Shown: positions 61,565-64,000 of the stretch, piece by piece
Position numbering within the stretch: the stretch's first letter is position 1
Layout: each line of letters opens with the position of its first letter
DNA from: CBEULR01 sp965544035
Lineage (GTDB): Bacteria; Bacillota; Desulfotomaculia; Desulfotomaculales; Desulforudaceae
Reading direction: 5' to 3'
Length of the DNA stretch: 64,000 nt
Assembly (NCBI GenBank): GCA_965544035.1
Contig: CBEULR010000003.1
Span: 1 to 64,000 of the forward strand
Notes under the pieces: generated by a model
Databases searched by the model: none
The model's input: the letters and a program-made list of their open reading frames with translations, nothing else
What the model was told of the DNA's origin: nothing
Translations under genes and position numbers: made by a program

Positions 61565-63538
61565 ATGTCAAGGGTGGTACGTGTGGTGACCGTATTGCTG
61601 GTCTTGCTGTTCGCGCTGGGAATTGGTCTGCAGGCCGCGGGAGCGCAGCAGGCCGGGGACCTGAAGGTGCTGCTCACTCCCGGGGCGCCCGTGGCCGAAG
61701 TCAACGGTGAACCGGTGGAACTGGACGTACCCGCCGTCATCCAGGACGGACATACCCTCGTCCCCCTGCGTTTCGTGGCGGAAGCCCTGGAGGCGTCGGT
61801 CAGCTGGAACGCCGAGGACCGGTCGATCCTGATCGAGTCCTTCGAGCAACGGGTTTCCCTGCAGATCGGAAACCCGCTGGCCGTCGCAAACGAAACCGAG
61901 GTCGAGCTGGCGGTCGAACCCCAAATCATTCAGGGCCGCACGATGGTTCCCCTGCGCTTTGTGAGCGAAGCTCTGGAGGCCGAGGTCGGATTCCAGCCCG
62001 ATACCAAGCTGATCTCCATCTTCCGCAAGATGCGGGACAAGCTTCCCGTCGCGGACTTCAGCATTGAAGCCGAGGTGATCACCCCGGGGGGCAGCCCACC
62101 GATCATCGAGCGGAGTTACCATCCGCTGGGACTGGCGATAGTGGACCGTGAGTGGACCGGTCTGCGGGAGCGGTACCCCGAGCCGGGCACTTACCAAATC
62201 ACGCTGCGGGTAAAGGACGAACTGGGAAACTGGAGTGAACCGGTTACCCGCACGCTGCTGGTCAGAGAGCCGCCGAAGGCGAAATTCCGTACGGAGAAAT
62301 CCTCCTATCGCATCGGCGAGCCGATCGTTTATATCAATGAGAGTTACTCGCCCGACGGTGACAAACTGACCCTGAAATGGGAGGCCCGGCCGGCCTACTT
62401 CGAGCCGGGCGAACACGAAGTGCGGCTGACGGTCACCGACAAGTACGGGCTGACCGACACCGTCACCGAGAAGATCAGGATCACCGACCGGGTGTATTAC
62501 ACCAAGGAAGAATTCTACCTGATATACGGTAAGATCGGAGAGGTCGTGCCGTACGAGGAGGCGGTCCTGGACTTCCCCGTGCTTGAACCGGAGGTCACCG
62601 AGAAGAAACGCACACTGCTGCGCGTGAATAGTCCCGAGGAGATTCGCGGAGAGGGCATCCTCTACCGGGACATTGCTTCCGGGCCGGTGCGGATAATGGT
62701 GCATCACCTGAACCGCACGGGGGAACCGATCAGGATCCACGCCCTGGCCCGTAACTCCTCGTCGGCTCCGGTCGACGTCCGGATCACCCGTCAGGGAATC
62801 GGCGGTCCGGCAGGCGATATTCTGCGCCTGGGCCGCCTGCATCTGGAGCAGTTCTTCGCGCCTCAGTCCGAGCAGGTGATCACCATCCCGGCGGGAGGAA
62901 CGGTCAGCATCCTGTCAAACCTGAGAAACGCGCAAATGAAACCGAATGACTGCCTCACCGGAATGTGGGATCTGGAGGTTTCGGTGCCGCTGGAGTTTAC
63001 CTTTGTTGCCGTTAAGGCGGCGGACAACCCGCTGGAGCGCCTCGAAGGCCTGCCCGAACTCGCGGCCGACGGCCGGCACATCCGGGGAACCTTCCGCGAC
63101 GCCGACCGCCTGCTCCGGTTCGAAACGCTCCCAAACGGTGAGCGCGCCCGGATCATCCTGGCCGACAGTCAGCTCGACCCTCCGGGCGAGGGTGTGGACG
63201 CCCTGACCGGGGAGACCGTACTGAATCTTGGAAACTACGGGGTCGTTTATCAGCTGGTTATTGACCGGCTGCCCAGGGACACGGCGCTCTTCCTGAACCC
63301 TCGGGGCGGCAACTTCTGCGGCGCGGTCAGGATCGGGCAACAAGTGGTGCCGGCGCCTGCAAACGGATATGCCGCGCCGCAGCGCGAGGCCGTTGTCCTG
63401 CATAAGAATGGAAACGCAGCCCAGCGCCTGACAATGGATTTCAGCCCGCCCTCGGGCAGCTATCTGCCGGTAAGCATTCTGTCGCTGCCGATTCCGAAAT
63501 CAAAAGGCGAGTCCGGACCGCTGATCCCGGAAAAGTAA
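61565..63538 (+). CDS. Secreted protein with copper amine oxidase N-domain
   Basis: From ATG 61565 the 657-residue product has a signal peptide (RVVRVVTVLLVLLFALGIGLQ, cleavage near AGA-Q) followed by the copper amine oxidase N-like domain (~45-165). In it VPLRFVAEALEASVSW and VPLRFVSEALEAEVGF form two similar halves. A PKD-like region (~175-305) and a beta-rich C-terminal half come next. This domain occurs in wall-associated proteins of Clostridia. It is not an oxidase by itself. The GTG at 61562 also works as a start. The mRNA 5' end can hide the ribosome site in a hairpin. It stands alone, followed by a GC-rich hairpin. Confidence 0.85.
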   Translation: MSRVVRVVTVLLVLLFALGIGLQAAGAQQAGDLKVLLTPGAPVAEVNGEPVELDVPAVIQDGHTLVPLRFVAEALEASVSWNAEDRSILIESFEQRVSLQIGNPLAVANETEVELAVEPQIIQGRTMVPLRFVSEALEAEVGFQPDTKLISIFRKMRDKLPVADFSIEAEVITPGGSPPIIERSYHPLGLAIVDREWTGLRERYPEPGTYQITLRVKDELGNWSEPVTRTLLVREPPKAKFRTEKSSYRIGEPIVYINESYSPDGDKLTLKWEARPAYFEPGEHEVRLTVTDKYGLTDTVTEKIRITDRVYYTKEEFYLIYGKIGEVVPYEEAVLDFPVLEPEVTEKKRTLLRVNSPEEIRGEGILYRDIASGPVRIMVHHLNRTGEPIRIHALARNSSSAPVDVRITRQGIGGPAGDILRLGRLHLEQFFAPQSEQVITIPAGGTVSILSNLRNAQMKPNDCLTGMWDLEVSVPLEFTFVAVKAADNPLERLEGLPELAADGRHIRGTFRDADRLLRFETLPNGERARIILADSQLDPPGEGVDALTGETVLNLGNYGVVYQLVIDRLPRDTALFLNPRGGNFCGAVRIGQQVVPAPANGYAAPQREAVVLHKNGNAAQRLTMDFSPPSGSYLPVSILSLPIPKSKGESGPLIPEK

Positions 63539-63546
63539 CCGAGGCC

Positions 63547-63574
63547 GGGCCGGCCGATACATACCGGCCGGCCC
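63547..63574 (+). terminator. GC-rich hairpin after the CuAO-N gene
   Basis: GGGCCGGCCG and CGGCCGGCCC pair perfectly over 10 bp around an 8-base loop, but no T run follows, so it is a weak or two-way terminator. Confidence 0.55.
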
Positions 63575-63595
63575 GCATCAAACCCAGACAGTTCG

Positions 63596-64000
63596 CTACC
63601 ATGGCTCACCCTCCTGCGGGATGCTCCGCTGCAAGCGTTTACGCAGGTAGGCGTGCTGTACCGCGAGCAGGGGCCGGATGTCCTGGTATTCGTTGAAAGC
63701 CTTGATTTGGAAGGCGATTCTTTGCGAATCCGAACGGCTGAACAATAGATCACCATGGTGGATGGCCTGGAACTTTAGCAATGGCGGCACCGCATTCAGG
63801 ATCACCAGGTCCACGTCGTTGGTCTTTAGAGTCTTGATCAAGTCGGTGAGCCTCTTCTTTAATTAACGAGGGTTCCACCAGCACAGCGATGTCGATATCG
63901 CTGGCAAAACTGGTGCGGCCCGTGGCCTGCGAACCGAACAGATAGGCTGCAATGATCTCGGGCCGTTGCTGAAACAGTTGATTCAAAGCTTCTTTCTGGG
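63596..64000 (-). pseudogene. MNT-type nucleotidyltransferase, frameshifted, cut by window edge
   Basis: The N-terminal part (64000-~63865) has the nucleotidyltransferase signature AAYLFGSQATGRTSFASDIDIAVLVEPS, with GS and the DxD pair. The C-terminal half (to 63596) is in another frame: LIKTLKTNDVDLVILNAVPPLLKFQAIHHGDLLF with a FNEYQDIRPLL tail. The switch lies near 63850-63870, where AAAGAAGAGG reads in both frames. The gene is thus broken by a one-base change, or is a programmed or sequencing frameshift. The frame is still open at 64000, so the start may lie beyond the window. MNT genes usually stand beside HEPN toxins; none is visible here. Confidence 0.75.

Overview
The window looks like chromosome from a spore-forming Firmicute of the class Clostridia, probably a Peptococcaceae or Desulfotomaculum-like lineage. 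The reasons are the Gram-positive gene set (ccpN-ppsR, the rpoD-dnaG macrooperon, separate glyQ and glyS, an hspR-dnaJ-clpB operon without CIRCE), a CotF-type spore coat gene, a DUF3231 remnant, strong AGGAGG ribosome binding sites and many TTG/GTG starts. By eye most of the window is GC-rich. The first 5.5 kb and the sensor gene near 58.6-60.2 kb are visibly AT-richer. Genus is an inference.

Region 1 (1-5.5 kb) is accessory, defence-island-like DNA. It holds the C-terminal end of a DUF499 AAA ATPase, an unrecognised acidic protein, and a leftward three-gene operon of one SF2 helicase and two accessory proteins. All three products carry two copies of one repeated module (GG-x-F-x-x-NEYG-x-V-x-x-P), six copies in all. 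This is the best candidate for an undescribed system. It ends beside rnpB, which has a visible promoter and terminator.

Region 2 (5.5-31 kb) is mostly leftward housekeeping: nif3-like, trmK, an MCP, two tRNAs, rpoD, dnaG, an HD phosphohydrolase, a flavodoxin-like protein, thpR, ppsR-ccpN, glyQS, recO, mgtE, cca, rtcB and a MASE3/PAS histidine kinase. Notable details are a 251-nt group I intron in a CAU-anticodon tRNA placed exactly between U33 and C34, a proline-rich leader ORF before mgtE, an apparent ATT start for ppsR, and a DUF3231 gene cut by an in-frame TGA.

Region 3 (30-46 kb) holds alr-nnr-acpS, a LytS/LytR two-component pair, a YdcF protein, two cyclic-di-GMP-type proteins, two unknown small proteins, a YkgJ-type protein, and the hspR-dnaJ-clpB heat-shock operon.

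Region 4 (46-64 kb) holds an atypical thioredoxin-reductase-like flavoprotein, two DUF1538 membrane-protein gene pairs (one with a P-II gene), a nitroreductase, cotF, an HI0933 flavoprotein, a LysM-NlpC/P60 hydrolase, a PHP phosphatase, a CoA-disulfide-reductase/rhodanese fusion, a 7TM-PAS-GGDEF protein, an RlmL-like methyltransferase, a copper-amine-oxidase-N-domain wall protein, and a frameshifted MNT nucleotidyltransferase at the right edge.

Intergenic spacers carry dispersed repeats: TACTGNN heptamers in several places, a paired GGGGTCAGGACACT element, and a 250-bp nested palindrome. No CRISPR array, rRNA or complete insertion sequence was seen.
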